A DNA stretch of 64,000 bases from Arthrobacter cheniae (GCF_003602275.1 NZ_QZVT01000007.1:62001-126000), one strand, 5' to 3'; counted from the first letter of the stretch, positions 38,480-47,082 are shown. Notes: a model not told the origin generated them from the letters alone. Translations and numbers: made by a program.

Positions 38480-39055
38480 TTAGGCCTCCGGGCTCGTCAG
38501 ACGGTGAGCCTCTGCATCTGCGGAATGTGCAGAATGGGCGGGGTACCCGGCCGCGACCTGACGCTTGACCTGCTCCAGTTCATCCTTGAGCGAATCGACA
38601 GTGGCACGATTCTTCGTGAATTCAGCCTTCCGGCGTCGAGCATTAGCGAAGCTGACACACGCGGCGAGAATGACCAGGGGGAATGACACCAGCAAGGCCC
38701 AGCCGGACGTGGCAAGGAAGTCCAGCGCTATGGGAAGGGCCTGCTGGAACGCCCGGAAGTCGTTCACCCCGCCGACTACTCCTTCCAGTGCAGAGTCCAG
38801 TGGCACCAGGAACTCCCCCACCATCGGTGTCTCGGAGAACGACGGAGCGCTCAGGGGAGCGCTTCCTTCCGGGGACCACCGCGGCTCACTGAAGTGGTTC
38901 AACACGTAGATCCCAGCAGCCGCGTTGAGTGCGGCGAAGAGCAGAACGGCACCGAGCGCGATCCAGTGGAAGCTGCGCCGAAGCAGGAAACCCGCCACCA
39001 GCGCGACGACGGCAGGTGCTATCCAGGTCAGGATGTGCAGTGTGTCGAGGCTCAT
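38480..39055 (-). CDS. Membrane protein, right copy of a duplicated gene
   Basis: A protein of about 191 residues with the same layout as the gene at 35795-36349: two N-terminal helices, a conserved extracytoplasmic loop, two further helices and a coiled-coil-like tail (TVDSLKDELEQVKRQV). The central 60 residues are nearly identical between copies while the ends have diverged. It lies directly downstream of the dhaK terminator on the same strand. ATG 39055 is the probable start; the open frame extends to 39154. Function unknown. Confidence 0.7.
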   Translation of the reverse strand: MSLDTLHILTWIAPAVVALVAGFLLRRSFHWIALGAVLLFAALNAAAGIYVLNHFSEPRWSPEGSAPLSAPSFSETPMVGEFLVPLDSALEGVVGGVNDFRAFQQALPIALDFLATSGWALLVSFPLVILAACVSFANARRRKAEFTKNRATVDSLKDELEQVKRQVAAGYPAHSAHSADAEAHRLTSPEA

Positions 39056-39195
39056 GCCGCCGAATGGATCCAAGGAGTGCCCCCATAGAGATGATTCGAT
39101 GTCCGCTCCAACCGTCAGGCCCTGAGAGCTCGCCGTCAGGCTACATCTCCTCATCGGTTGTGATGATCAGCGACACCGTGGACGCCAACTGAAGA

Positions 39196-39233
39196 ACGGC
39201 GGGCCGACCACCGAAAGGTGATCGGCCCGCCGT
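39196..39233 (-). terminator. Terminator of the dha operon
   Basis: A 17-bp stem (39196-39212 with 39217-39233) with one mismatch and a GAAA/TTTC tetraloop, 16 bp after the dhaK stop. On the transcribed strand TTCTTC follows the stem. Confidence 0.8.
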
Positions 39234-39248
39234 CGTACTTAGCAAGAG

Positions 39249-40244
39249 CTAGAACACCCGAATAGGGATCTCCGCCGGATCCATCAGCAGCGACTCGATT
39301 TCGTCGTCGAGCTTCACCAGCGTGATGGACGCGCCGGCCATGTCCAGGGAGGTGCAGTACTCCCCCACATAGCTGCGGCCCACGCTGATGCCCTGCTCCG
39401 CGAGGCGCTTGTGCGCCTGCCCGTACAGCAGGTACAGCTCGCTGATCGGGGTGCCACCCAGGCCGTTGACCATCAGGGCCACGCGGTCGCCGTCGCCGAA
39501 CGGCAGATCCTTCACCACCGGCGCCAGGAGCTCCTCGACGATCTCGTTGGCCGGCATCATCTTCGCCCGACGACGCCCGGGCTCGCCATGAATACCGACT
39601 CCCATCTCGATCTCGTCCGCGCCGAGCTCGAACAGCGGGCTGCCCTTCGCCGGCGGGGTGCACGCGGTCAGCGCGACGCCCATCGTCCGGGTCACCGAGT
39701 TCACCTTCTCGCCGATGCGGATGACCTCGTCGAGGTCCGCCCCGCGCTCGGCGGCGGCAGCGACGGCCTTGATGACGAAGAAGTTGCCGGCGACCCCGCG
39801 GCGGCCGATCGTGTAGGTCGAGTCCTCCACGGAGACGTCGTCGTTGATGAAGAGCGTCTTCACCTCGATGCCCTCGGCCGAGGACATCTCCTGCGCCATC
39901 TCGAACACCATCTTGTCGCCCGTGTAGTTGTTCACCAACAGGAGCACACCCTTGGGCGAGGCCATCAGCTTCGTGGTCTCGTACACGTAGTCAAACGGCG
40001 GCGCGGCGAATACGTCACCTGGGCAGGCGGCGTCAAGCATGCCCTTGCCCACGATCATCACGTGCGCCGGCTCATGCCCCGACCCGGAGCCCTGCACGAT
40101 CGACACCTTGTTCTGGTCCGGGCCGTCGGCGCGCATGATCAGGTTGTACTCGGGCACGTACTTCAGGGTGTCCGGGTTCGCGAGCGCCAGGCCCTCGAGC
40201 ATCTCCGGGACGAACTGCTGCGGATCATTGACGAACTTCTTCAT
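39249..40244 (-). CDS. dhaK: Dihydroxyacetone kinase subunit DhaK
   Basis: A 331-residue DhaK-type protein. GSGSGHEPAH lines the substrate pocket; GIHGEPGRRR contains the histidine that in this family forms a hemiaminal with the ketose. Length matches bacterial DhaK subunits. It is last in a leftward operon after aldolase, HAD phosphatase-like and DhaL genes. No dhaM is in the window, so the phosphoryl donor is unclear. The true substrate may be another short ketose such as erythrulose rather than dihydroxyacetone. Confidence 0.9.
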   Translation of the reverse strand: MKKFVNDPQQFVPEMLEGLALANPDTLKYVPEYNLIMRADGPDQNKVSIVQGSGSGHEPAHVMIVGKGMLDAACPGDVFAAPPFDYVYETTKLMASPKGVLLLVNNYTGDKMVFEMAQEMSSAEGIEVKTLFINDDVSVEDSTYTIGRRGVAGNFFVIKAVAAAAERGADLDEVIRIGEKVNSVTRTMGVALTACTPPAKGSPLFELGADEIEMGVGIHGEPGRRRAKMMPANEIVEELLAPVVKDLPFGDGDRVALMVNGLGGTPISELYLLYGQAHKRLAEQGISVGRSYVGEYCTSLDMAGASITLVKLDDEIESLLMDPAEIPIRVF

Positions 40245-40287
40245 GGGGTCTCCACGTCATTGTGAGTAGGGATGGATGGGCAAGTAG

Positions 40288-40920
40288 TCAGGGCCAGTCG
40301 GCCACGATGCCTTCGACGATGATGGCCACGGCCACCGCCCCGGCGTCGGGCGAGCCGATGCTGCGTTCCCCGCTGTAGCTGGCGCGGCCGCGCTTGGCCT
40401 GCAGGCTCGACGTCGCATCAGCGCACTCGCGGGTCTTCTTGGCGAACTCTGCCCGGCACTCCTCCGGTGACGCCCCCGCCTGCAGCTGCCTCTCGAGCTC
40501 GTCGGTCGCCGGGATCAGGGCATCCAGCAGGGTCTTGTCGCCGAGGTCCGCGTTGCCGCGGGCCTTGATCCCGTCCGTGGCTCCTCGCAGCATGGCGACG
40601 ACGGCGGCCCCGTCGATCGCGTCAATGGTCTTCGCCGCCGCGGAGGCCCGGAGGAACGCCGTACCCCACAAGGGGCCCGAGGTTCCGCCGATCCTGCTGG
40701 AAATGGCGAGCGCGATCTGTTGCAGGAAGGTGGCGACGTCGTCGCGCTTGAACGAGTCCCAGTCCGCCAGGACCTTCTCGAAGCCGCGAGCGAGCGAGTA
40801 GCCGAGGTCGCCGTCGCCCACCACGGCGTCGAGGTCGCCGAACTCCTTCTCCCTGTCGACGGCGGTCTGGGCCAGGGAGTGGACGACGTATTCGACGTCG
40901 GCGAGGTCGGTTGCGCTCAT
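40288..40920 (-). CDS. dhaL: Dihydroxyacetone kinase nucleotide-binding subunit DhaL
   Basis: A 210-residue DhaL-type helical-barrel protein that carries the bound ADP/ATP. The Mg-binding acid cluster is in LDAVVGDGDLGYSLARGF; GGTSGPLWGTAFLRASAA and NADLGDKTLLDALIPA are family landmarks. Its start overlaps the HAD stop by 4 bp (ATGA), and dhaK follows after 43 bp, so all four genes are one operon. Confidence 0.9.
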   Translation of the reverse strand: MSATDLADVEYVVHSLAQTAVDREKEFGDLDAVVGDGDLGYSLARGFEKVLADWDSFKRDDVATFLQQIALAISSRIGGTSGPLWGTAFLRASAAAKTIDAIDGAAVVAMLRGATDGIKARGNADLGDKTLLDALIPATDELERQLQAGASPEECRAEFAKKTRECADATSSLQAKRGRASYSGERSIGSPDAGAVAVAIIVEGIVADWP

Positions 40921-41723
40921 GGGGTCTCCGTTTCGTGGGTCGCGGCGTTGGGGGCAGGTGCGGACAGCAGCTTCTGCAGGGTCGCGAGGGTAACGACGCC
41001 GGAAGGATCGGCACCGTACGGGTCGTCAAGAACCTCCGCCTGCTCGCCGTCGGGATCCCCGAGCGAGCTGACCACGAGCGATGCGCCGGTGAAGTCCTCC
41101 TCGCGGGTGAAGCCGCTGACCGTCACCACAGTGCGGAGTCCCGCTCCGACGGCGGCGCGCAGCCCGTTGCCGCTGTCCTCGACGACGATCGCGTCATTCG
41201 CCGACACTCCGAGCTCCTGCAGGGCCAGCAGGTAGATGTCCGGTGCGGGCTTCTTGGCCGGCACCACATCCCCGGCGAACACCGCGAAGTGCGCTGCGAG
41301 CGACTCCCCGACGGCGTGCGTCAGTACGGCACGGACCGCGGGTTCCGCGGAGGTGGAGGCGACGGCGAGCGTCCATCCGGCGTCGTGAGCCTCCTGCACG
41401 ATGCGCGCGATGCCCGGCCGCGCAGGCATGACGCCACTCTCCACCAGCCCCTTGTAGACCTCGGTCTTCCGCTTGTGCCAGGAGAGGACCGCGGCATCGA
41501 CGGCGTCGTCGTCATGCAGGTCGAGAGAGGCGGTCAGCGAGGGGGTGAGGATGCTGCGCATGCGCTCCTTGCCGCCGCCGATCTTCACCTTCTCGGCGTA
41601 CTCCTCGACGCTCCACTGCACGGGCACGCCGAAGTCGGTGAAGGTCTGGTTGAAGGCGGGGAGGTGGCCGTACTGTTCGGTGTCGGCGAGCACGCCGTCG
41701 CAGTCGAAGATCAGGGCCGGCAT
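40917..41723 (-). CDS. HAD-superfamily hydrolase (CbbY-like)
   Basis: A 268-residue haloacid-dehalogenase-type phosphatase or mutase. Motif I is FDCDGVLADTE (nucleophile Asp and acid/base Asp), the cap insert follows, motif II is in LAVASTSAE, the Lys is in PAKKPAPDIYLLAL, and motif IV is VVEDSGNGLRAA. This is the CbbY/beta-phosphoglucomutase-like subgroup. ATG 41723 lies just after the aldolase stop; the longer open frame is not needed. It probably removes phosphate from a sugar phosphate produced or consumed in the same pathway. Confidence 0.88.
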   Translation of the reverse strand: MPALIFDCDGVLADTEQYGHLPAFNQTFTDFGVPVQWSVEEYAEKVKIGGGKERMRSILTPSLTASLDLHDDDAVDAAVLSWHKRKTEVYKGLVESGVMPARPGIARIVQEAHDAGWTLAVASTSAEPAVRAVLTHAVGESLAAHFAVFAGDVVPAKKPAPDIYLLALQELGVSANDAIVVEDSGNGLRAAVGAGLRTVVTVSGFTREEDFTGASLVVSSLGDPDGEQAEVLDDPYGADPSGVVTLATLQKLLSAPAPNAATHETETP

Positions 41724-41725
41724 GG

Positions 41726-42589
41726 TCAGCGGCCGCCCTTGCCTGCGCTGCCGAACTGGGCGCAGAGGTCGGTGACCATCGCGACGACGTCGGCGCGGGT
41801 GTGCTTGAACAGCGACGGCGGATCCCACTTGTTGTTCTGTTCGGCCTGCTTGAGGAACGCCAGGCTGGACTGCATGTACATCTCCTTGAGCGCCGTGGAG
41901 ATGTTGACCTTCGCGCAGCCGCGGGCGATGAGGTCGGCGAATTGCTCATTGCTCAGGCCGCTGCCGCCGTGCAGGGCGATGGGTACGTTCCGTGCCTCGA
42001 CAATCTGGGTGACGCGTTCGACGTCGAGCACGGGGGCTGCCTTGTAGCTGCCGTGGGCGTTGCCGATCGACGGAGCGAAGACGTCGATGCCGGTAGCGTC
42101 GATGAAGGCGAGGGCCACCTCGAGGCTCTGCTGCTTGGAGACGTCGTCGGACCCGTGATCGTCCTCGACGCCGGTGATGGCCTCGATCTCGCCCTCCACC
42201 TGGGCGCCGTAGCTGCGAGCCTCGGCGACGACCTCGACGGTCTGGCGCTGGTTCTCCTGAACGGGGAGGTTGGAGGCGTCGAACAGCACCGAATTCCAGC
42301 CGGCCTTGAGGCATTCGGTGACGACAGCGCGGTCCGGGCAGTGGTCCAGGTGCAGGGTGACGGGCACCTCGATGCCGCGCGTCATCGACTGCCACATGTC
42401 GAACAGCACGCGGGAGCCGATGCTGCGCACGGTCTTGACCGAGGTCTGCAGGATCACCGGGGAGTTCGCCTCCACGGCGCCGGCGAGCACGCCCTCCATG
42501 GTCAGGTCGTTGAAGATGTTGATCGCGGGCACCCCATAGCGCGCCTGGAATGCCGGATCAACGATGTCCTTCAGGGGTACAACACCCAC
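41726..42589 (-). CDS. Class II (zinc-dependent) ketose-bisphosphate aldolase
   Basis: A 287-residue class II aldolase. Zinc/catalytic landmarks are LHLDHCPD, ASNLPVQENQRQTVEVV, GEIEAITGVEDDHG, SIGNAHGSYK and ALHGGSGL. It would cleave a ketose-1-phosphate or bisphosphate to dihydroxyacetone phosphate and an aldehyde; the family covers fructose, tagatose and other sugars. GTG 42589 is preceded by a perfect AGGAGG seven bases away. As first gene of the aldolase-HAD-DhaL-DhaK operon it defines a short-chain sugar pathway. The uptake genes are not in this window. Confidence 0.88.
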   Translation of the reverse strand: MGVVPLKDIVDPAFQARYGVPAINIFNDLTMEGVLAGAVEANSPVILQTSVKTVRSIGSRVLFDMWQSMTRGIEVPVTLHLDHCPDRAVVTECLKAGWNSVLFDASNLPVQENQRQTVEVVAEARSYGAQVEGEIEAITGVEDDHGSDDVSKQQSLEVALAFIDATGIDVFAPSIGNAHGSYKAAPVLDVERVTQIVEARNVPIALHGGSGLSNEQFADLIARGCAKVNISTALKEMYMQSSLAFLKQAEQNNKWDPPSLFKHTRADVVAMVTDLCAQFGSAGKGGR

Positions 42590-42673
42590 AACAATTCCTC
42601 CTGGCTAGGCTGTACCCCACGCTAGGCGGGCGGCGCGCGGGCCGGTATGGGTGGTACCCCTCCCTCCCGAATG

Positions 42674-42685
42674 GGGGTAAACCCC
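42674..42685. promoter_or_regulatory. Palindrome GGGGTAAACCCC upstream of the aldolase operon
   Basis: A 12-bp element GGGG-TAAA-CCCC with perfect GGGG/CCCC arms, 85 bp upstream of the aldolase start. Two TACCCC half-sites (42613-42618 and 42655-42660) lie nearer the gene. Together they look like binding sites for one regulator; none is encoded next to it in the window. Confidence 0.4.
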
Positions 42686-42711
42686 ACCTGGCCTTGCGCT
42701 GGTGCCGGTGA

Positions 42712-42843
42712 TTGGCGGTGGTCCCCGGCGGCATCCCGCTTGTGCGCGACGGCAGCATCATGGGATCCATCAGTGCCTCCACCGGCACCATCGAGCGGGA
42801 TCAGGAGGTCGCCCCGGCGGGCGCCGCCGCCTATTGGAGCCGG
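42712..42843 (+). pseudogene. C-terminal fragment of a GlcG/HbpS (DUF336) heme-binding-type protein
   Basis: The plus-strand frame reads VVPGGIPLVRDGSIMGSIS, then TGTIERDQEVAPAGAAA. This is the characteristic ending of the GlcG/HbpS family (PGG-P...G...GAIGVSG...D..iA..ga). An in-frame TGA at 42709 cuts it off upstream and nothing matches further left, so only the last 40 or so codons remain. GlcG/HbpS genes are often found beside dihydroxyacetone-kinase-type operons, which supports a relic rather than chance. Confidence 0.6.
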
Positions 42844-42861
42844 CGCAGCAGGATCAGCGTG

Positions 42862-43362
42862 CTAAACCAGGTCATCCTCGCGGTACGTGCTGGACTCGGC
42901 GATCCGCTTGATGGCGGCGAGGGTTTTCGGGATGCCATCGAGCGCCTGCTGTGCCCGATCGACGATCTGCGCGGGCGCATCGTCCCCGAACTTCTCCTCG
43001 AACATGGCGATGCCGCCCGGCAGGAAATCCCACGATTCGGTCAAAGTGGTCCCGGTGCCGACCGGCGTCAGCGTGTAGCCCCAACGGACCCTGTCGCCGC
43101 CGACCACCCAAGCGAACTCACGGCCGCGTTCTGCGGCCACGACCTGCGACCGGGTCTCCCAGGTGCGGTGCGGAAGCTCATTGCGTCCGGTGAACCAGGC
43201 ACCGACCTGGCCTGCACTGACGTCGTCCTCCCACCAGCACCGCGTACACACCGGACTCCACTCGCCGGTGCGGGTGATGTCGGAGACCAGGTCGTAGATG
43301 CTGTCCGGCGACGCCTGAATCGTGACGGACTCCTGATGGTGGCGGATCTCTGGTTGACTCAT
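42862..43362 (-). CDS. SRPBCC (START-like) family protein
   Basis: A 166-residue single-domain protein of the SRPBCC/polyketide-cyclase fold: VTIQASPDSIYDLVSDITRTGEWSPV at the N-terminus, a central run of strands, then the long C-terminal helix (FGDDAPAQIVDRAQQALDGIPKTLAAIK). Such proteins bind small hydrophobic ligands. CTRCWW holds two cysteines that could bind metal. ATG 43362 is a good family start. It is divergent from the alpha/beta hydrolase gene. Confidence 0.83.
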   Translation of the reverse strand: MSQPEIRHHQESVTIQASPDSIYDLVSDITRTGEWSPVCTRCWWEDDVSAGQVGAWFTGRNELPHRTWETRSQVVAAERGREFAWVVGGDRVRWGYTLTPVGTGTTLTESWDFLPGGIAMFEEKFGDDAPAQIVDRAQQALDGIPKTLAAIKRIAESSTYREDDLV

Positions 43363-43484
43363 GCGCCCATTCTCACAGAGCGATCAAAGCTTCTTCTGCC
43401 CGGTCCCTCGTTGCCGCGGGGATCGGCTGCAGCGATCTGTGCCCGCATAGACTGAGGTCTCGCGCTGGCTACGGAAGGCCCCAC

Positions 43485-44276
43485 ATGTTGAACACCGAAC
43501 GGACCGGCACCGGAAAGCCACTCGTCCTCGTGCATGGGCTCGGCTCGAGCGTCCGCACCTGGGACTCCGTCCTCCCCCTGCTGCAGGAACAGCGCGAGGT
43601 CATCGCCATCGACCTCCCCGGGTTCGGCATCAGCGAGCCGCTCGCGGGCGAGGTAACCATCGCGACCCTCACGGACGCCGTCGGGCGGTTCCTCGAGCAG
43701 GAGAACCTGCGCGACGCGGATATCGTCGGAAGCTCGATGGGTGCGCGGATCGTGGTCGAGCTGGCGCGGCAGGGTCACGCCGGCAACGTCGTAGCCCTCG
43801 ATCCCGGAGGATTCTGGAACGACACCCAGGTGCGCATCTTCAACGGCAGCATCACCGCGTCCATCGCGTTGGTACGGCGCCTCCAGCCCGTCCTGCCGTC
43901 ACTCGCCCAGCAGGCTGCGGGCCGGACGGCGCTGCTCGCCCAGTTCTCCGCGGCCCCCTGGAAGCTCGACCCGGAGCTCGTCCTGACGGAGCTCCGGGGA
44001 TTCGCCTCCTCGCCCAGTCTTGACGAAGCGCGCAAGTCGCTCGCGCACGGACCGCGCCAGGCAGGCGCGCCACAGGGGACGATCAAGGGCACGCTGGCGT
44101 TCGGTTGGGGCCGGTCGGACAGGGTCACCCCGCTCAGTGAGGCCGCCGTCGCCATGTCTCTCTATCCGGACGCCACCCTGCACGTCTTCGAGGACTGCGG
44201 GCACTTCCCGCACTGGGACCAGCCGCAGGAGACAGCCCGGTTCATCCTCGACGCCACCGCCGCAGGGTCGTCGTAA
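43485..44276 (+). CDS. Alpha/beta-fold hydrolase
   Basis: A 263-residue hydrolase with the oxyanion HGLGSSVRTW, nucleophile elbow VGSSMGARI (Ser in G-x-S-x-G), the acidic residue in FGWGRSDRVTP and the catalytic His in CGHFPHWDQP. The cap domain (about 120-190) is small and helical. This is the esterase/epoxide-hydrolase-like group with no specific substrate hint. It stands alone with ATG 43485. Confidence 0.87.
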   Translation: MLNTERTGTGKPLVLVHGLGSSVRTWDSVLPLLQEQREVIAIDLPGFGISEPLAGEVTIATLTDAVGRFLEQENLRDADIVGSSMGARIVVELARQGHAGNVVALDPGGFWNDTQVRIFNGSITASIALVRRLQPVLPSLAQQAAGRTALLAQFSAAPWKLDPELVLTELRGFASSPSLDEARKSLAHGPRQAGAPQGTIKGTLAFGWGRSDRVTPLSEAAVAMSLYPDATLHVFEDCGHFPHWDQPQETARFILDATAAGSS

Positions 44277-44351
44277 CCATTCCCTGAGCCGCACACCTGG
44301 CAAGAGCGCTGGTGAAGCCACAGAACGTGGACCGAGGACGGGCGTCAGCGC

Positions 44352-46211
44352 CTAGATTGGGCTCGCGGTCGCCTGACGCTGGTGCCGCAACCCCACCAGC
44401 ATGGTGCGGTTCCGCGTTCCGGTCTTCCGCAGCATCGCGCCCACGTGCTTCTCCACGGTCTTGACGGAGATGCCGAGCCGCGTTGCAATCTGCTTGTCCG
44501 CCAGCCCCTCGGCCAGCAGGTCGCGCACCTCGAGTTCGCGGACCGTAAGGTGCGCAACGGTCGACGCCGGCTCGGCTGTCTGCCGCGTCTCGGCGAGGCG
44601 GGTGAACATCGCCCCGTCCAGCAGGGCGTCACCGCGGGCGGCGGCGACGACGACGCGCGCCACCTCTCCGGGCGTCGAGGACAGCGAGAGAAAACCCCGT
44701 ACGCCCGACGCCGCCGCTGTCGCCAGCTGCTGGTCGGTCGGACGGTCGACGACGGCGACCACGGGCCGTTCAACGGTGTCCCCGCTGGCTGATCGGGCTT
44801 CGGCGTACTGGCCGAGCAGGTGCTCGTCGAGGACGATCATGTCCGGCTGCAGGAGGGACACCGCCTCGATGAGGTCCTCGACGGTGGCGAGTTCACCGAG
44901 CACCTGAACGGACGGCTCGGAGGTTTCCAGCAGCCGCACGAGCCCGGCCCGGATAAGCGGCTGGGCACAGGCGACGACGACCTTCCAGCGGTCCCGGGAG
45001 GCATCGCCGTTGGAGGAGTAGGGCACCTGCGCGCGGATGCTGGTCCCCCAGCCTGGTGTTGAATCGACATGAAGTTCACCCCGGAGGTAGTGGGCGCGGG
45101 CCGCCATGCCATGGAGGCCGAGCCGGCTGCCCTGCATGCTTCCTATGGCGCTCTCGATTTCCGGCCGCTCGAAGCCGCGCCCGTTGTCCTCGACGACGAC
45201 GGTCATGCCGGTGGTGTCGTAGAAGATGCCTACTCGGCACGAGGTGGCTCGGGCATGGGCGACGACGTTGGCTACCGCTTCCTGGATGACCATGAAGAGC
45301 TGATGAGCGACGACGGGCGCCAGTTCGTGTGGTTGGCCGGTCACGAGGAGCGTCAGGTCTATGGGGTAACTGCTGCCGACACGATCAAGTTCTCGACGTA
45401 CTGCCTCCTCGAGAGTGCTACCGGCGAGGCTGGACGGGGCGAGGCCCAGCACGGTGCGTCGGGTCTCGAAGAGCGCTTCGTGGGCAAGGACGCGGGCGGA
45501 GTCGATGTGCTGGATGGAGGGCGACCCGCCCTGCGTCGCCTTGTCCGCCCGATCGAGGTGCAGCAGGAGCGATCCGAGGGATCGGCCGATGGCCTCATGG
45601 ACGTCCTGAACGGCCCGTTCGCGTTCGCCGGCAATAGCGGCCTCACGTTCCTTCGCAGCGGCGGCATGGTGGAGCCGCGAGTTCATGATGGCGATGGCGG
45701 CGTGATTGGCGAAGAGCTCCACGAGCGAGGCGTCCGCAGCGCTGAAGACGCGGCCTGGTCCGTCGCTGAAGATGGCGAAGGTGCCGATGATGGCGCCGTC
45801 CCACGCGATGGGCACCCCGATGACGGCGCTCCCCCACCGCGGGTCGATCGGGTCTATGTGCCCGACGGCCACGGAGGCGTAGCGGTCGAGGATGACCGTA
45901 CCGCGTGTGCTCACGATCTGCCCGGTGAGGCCCTCGGTCAGCGGGAAGGTCTGCCCCTGGTGGCAGCCAACGCCCTGATCCACTTCCTTGCGGTAGTACC
46001 CCTCGGCTTCGTGGACTATCGAGATGGAGCCGCTTTCGCAGTCAAGGAGTGCGACGGCGTGGCCGAGCACGCGCTCGAGGAGCGGTACCAGTTCGAACTG
46101 TCCGGCGAGGTCTCCGGCAAGCTCGGTTATGCGGTCGAGCTCCGAGAGCGGGGTCTCACTCGGGCGATTCTGGGTCTCGTTCGGTGTGGGAAGCTGCAGC
46201 ATGTTCGGCAC
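44352..46211 (-). CDS. One-piece GAF histidine kinase and LuxR-type response regulator
   Basis: A 619-residue fusion. A GAF domain (35-185) is followed by a HisKA_3 dimerisation helix with H205 in VQDVHEAIGRSL. The HATPase domain (about 285-398) has N315 in EAVANVVAHA and the EDNGRGF loop. A receiver-like domain (408-530) and a LuxR/NarL helix-turn-helix (555-612; LTVRELEVRDLLAEG, KTVEKHV) follow. The receiver keeps the phosphoacceptor-type D462 (IVLDEHL) but lacks the acidic pair at its first strand (VVVACAQ), so phosphorylation may be weak or absent. GTG 46211 has GGAG four bases away. Having sensor and DNA-binding output in one chain is unusual; no target is visible. Confidence 0.87.
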   Translation of the reverse strand: MPNMLQLPTPNETQNRPSETPLSELDRITELAGDLAGQFELVPLLERVLGHAVALLDCESGSISIVHEAEGYYRKEVDQGVGCHQGQTFPLTEGLTGQIVSTRGTVILDRYASVAVGHIDPIDPRWGSAVIGVPIAWDGAIIGTFAIFSDGPGRVFSAADASLVELFANHAAIAIMNSRLHHAAAAKEREAAIAGERERAVQDVHEAIGRSLGSLLLHLDRADKATQGGSPSIQHIDSARVLAHEALFETRRTVLGLAPSSLAGSTLEEAVRRELDRVGSSYPIDLTLLVTGQPHELAPVVAHQLFMVIQEAVANVVAHARATSCRVGIFYDTTGMTVVVEDNGRGFERPEIESAIGSMQGSRLGLHGMAARAHYLRGELHVDSTPGWGTSIRAQVPYSSNGDASRDRWKVVVACAQPLIRAGLVRLLETSEPSVQVLGELATVEDLIEAVSLLQPDMIVLDEHLLGQYAEARSASGDTVERPVVAVVDRPTDQQLATAAASGVRGFLSLSSTPGEVARVVVAAARGDALLDGAMFTRLAETRQTAEPASTVAHLTVRELEVRDLLAEGLADKQIATRLGISVKTVEKHVGAMLRKTGTRNRTMLVGLRHQRQATASPI

Positions 46212-46275
46212 CTGTCTCCTGCAACCCGGCGCGACGCTGCGCTCGGGGTTTCAGGATAGCGGGCCTTTCAATAGG

Positions 46276-46923
46276 TCAAACGGATTCGACTTTTGCCTCC
46301 ACTGCCCGGGAGCGCTCATGGGCCCAGAGCGCGTGGTCCAGGTTTGTGGGATTCTCATCGAGGGCTTGTGCGGCGGCGATCACGATCTCGCGTGCCTCCT
46401 GGGGACTTACCTGCCGCTGAACAGCCCTGCCCACAGCTGCGACTATCCACGTATCAGCTTTGACTCCGGGCGTGCCGAGCAGCATGCAGAAGTACTCCCA
46501 GGTCACCGCACCAAGACCATGCACCTTCGTGTAGGCCTTCTTATGCTCAGAGTTTGTTCCTTCAAGGTCGTCGGCTGCCACAACGCCGACACTTACCAGG
46601 CTCTGGGCTGCGTCTTGTATGGCTGACGCTTTGGTACGGCCGCTGATCATCTGGTCGTTCAGCAGCATTTGAAGCGTTTCCGGGTTGAAGTCCGCGAGCC
46701 GCTGAAGGTCATTCGCAACAGGATCTGGCCCTAACGCGGTGACATACCTATTCACCGCCCCACGCACTCCGTTGTGTTCGGACCCGTAATTGGCCTGGAT
46801 CGACAGCACAGCATCTATCAGAGCAGACTCGATGGCGCCCGCCCGTCCACCAGGCCAGACGGCCCACTCGTCCCTGGGAAGCTCGGTCTCAATCATCGTC
46901 AACAATTGCTGTACATCGCTCAT
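46276..46923 (-). CDS. HhH-GPD-fold (DNA glycosylase-like) protein
   Basis: A 215-residue protein whose layout matches the helix-hairpin-helix base-excision superfamily: NYGSEHNGVRGAVNRYV, LLNDQMISGRTKASAIQDAAQSL, then VHGLGAVTWEYFCMLLGTPGVKADTWI. The last contains the hairpin and the Lys/Asp-like catalytic region, here G-V-K-A-D. The Cys iron-sulphur loop of endonuclease III is absent. ATG 46923 was preferred over the longer frame to 47007. It is divergent from the McrA-type endonuclease, 160 bp away, and may belong with it in defence against modified DNA. Confidence 0.65.
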   Translation of the reverse strand: MSDVQQLLTMIETELPRDEWAVWPGGRAGAIESALIDAVLSIQANYGSEHNGVRGAVNRYVTALGPDPVANDLQRLADFNPETLQMLLNDQMISGRTKASAIQDAAQSLVSVGVVAADDLEGTNSEHKKAYTKVHGLGAVTWEYFCMLLGTPGVKADTWIVAAVGRAVQRQVSPQEAREIVIAAAQALDENPTNLDHALWAHERSRAVEAKVESV

Positions 46924-47082
46924 CCGCTCAACTCTAGTTTTCAGAACTACTCCAGCATCCTGTGGAACTTCGACCAGTATGCTCGATAAAGATCGGCGTG
47001 ACAGCACTTCGCCGAATCAACCGGATAAGGGCGATGCGACGACCGTGCCGCCCATCTTCGTCATCAAAGCAATGGGGCATCG

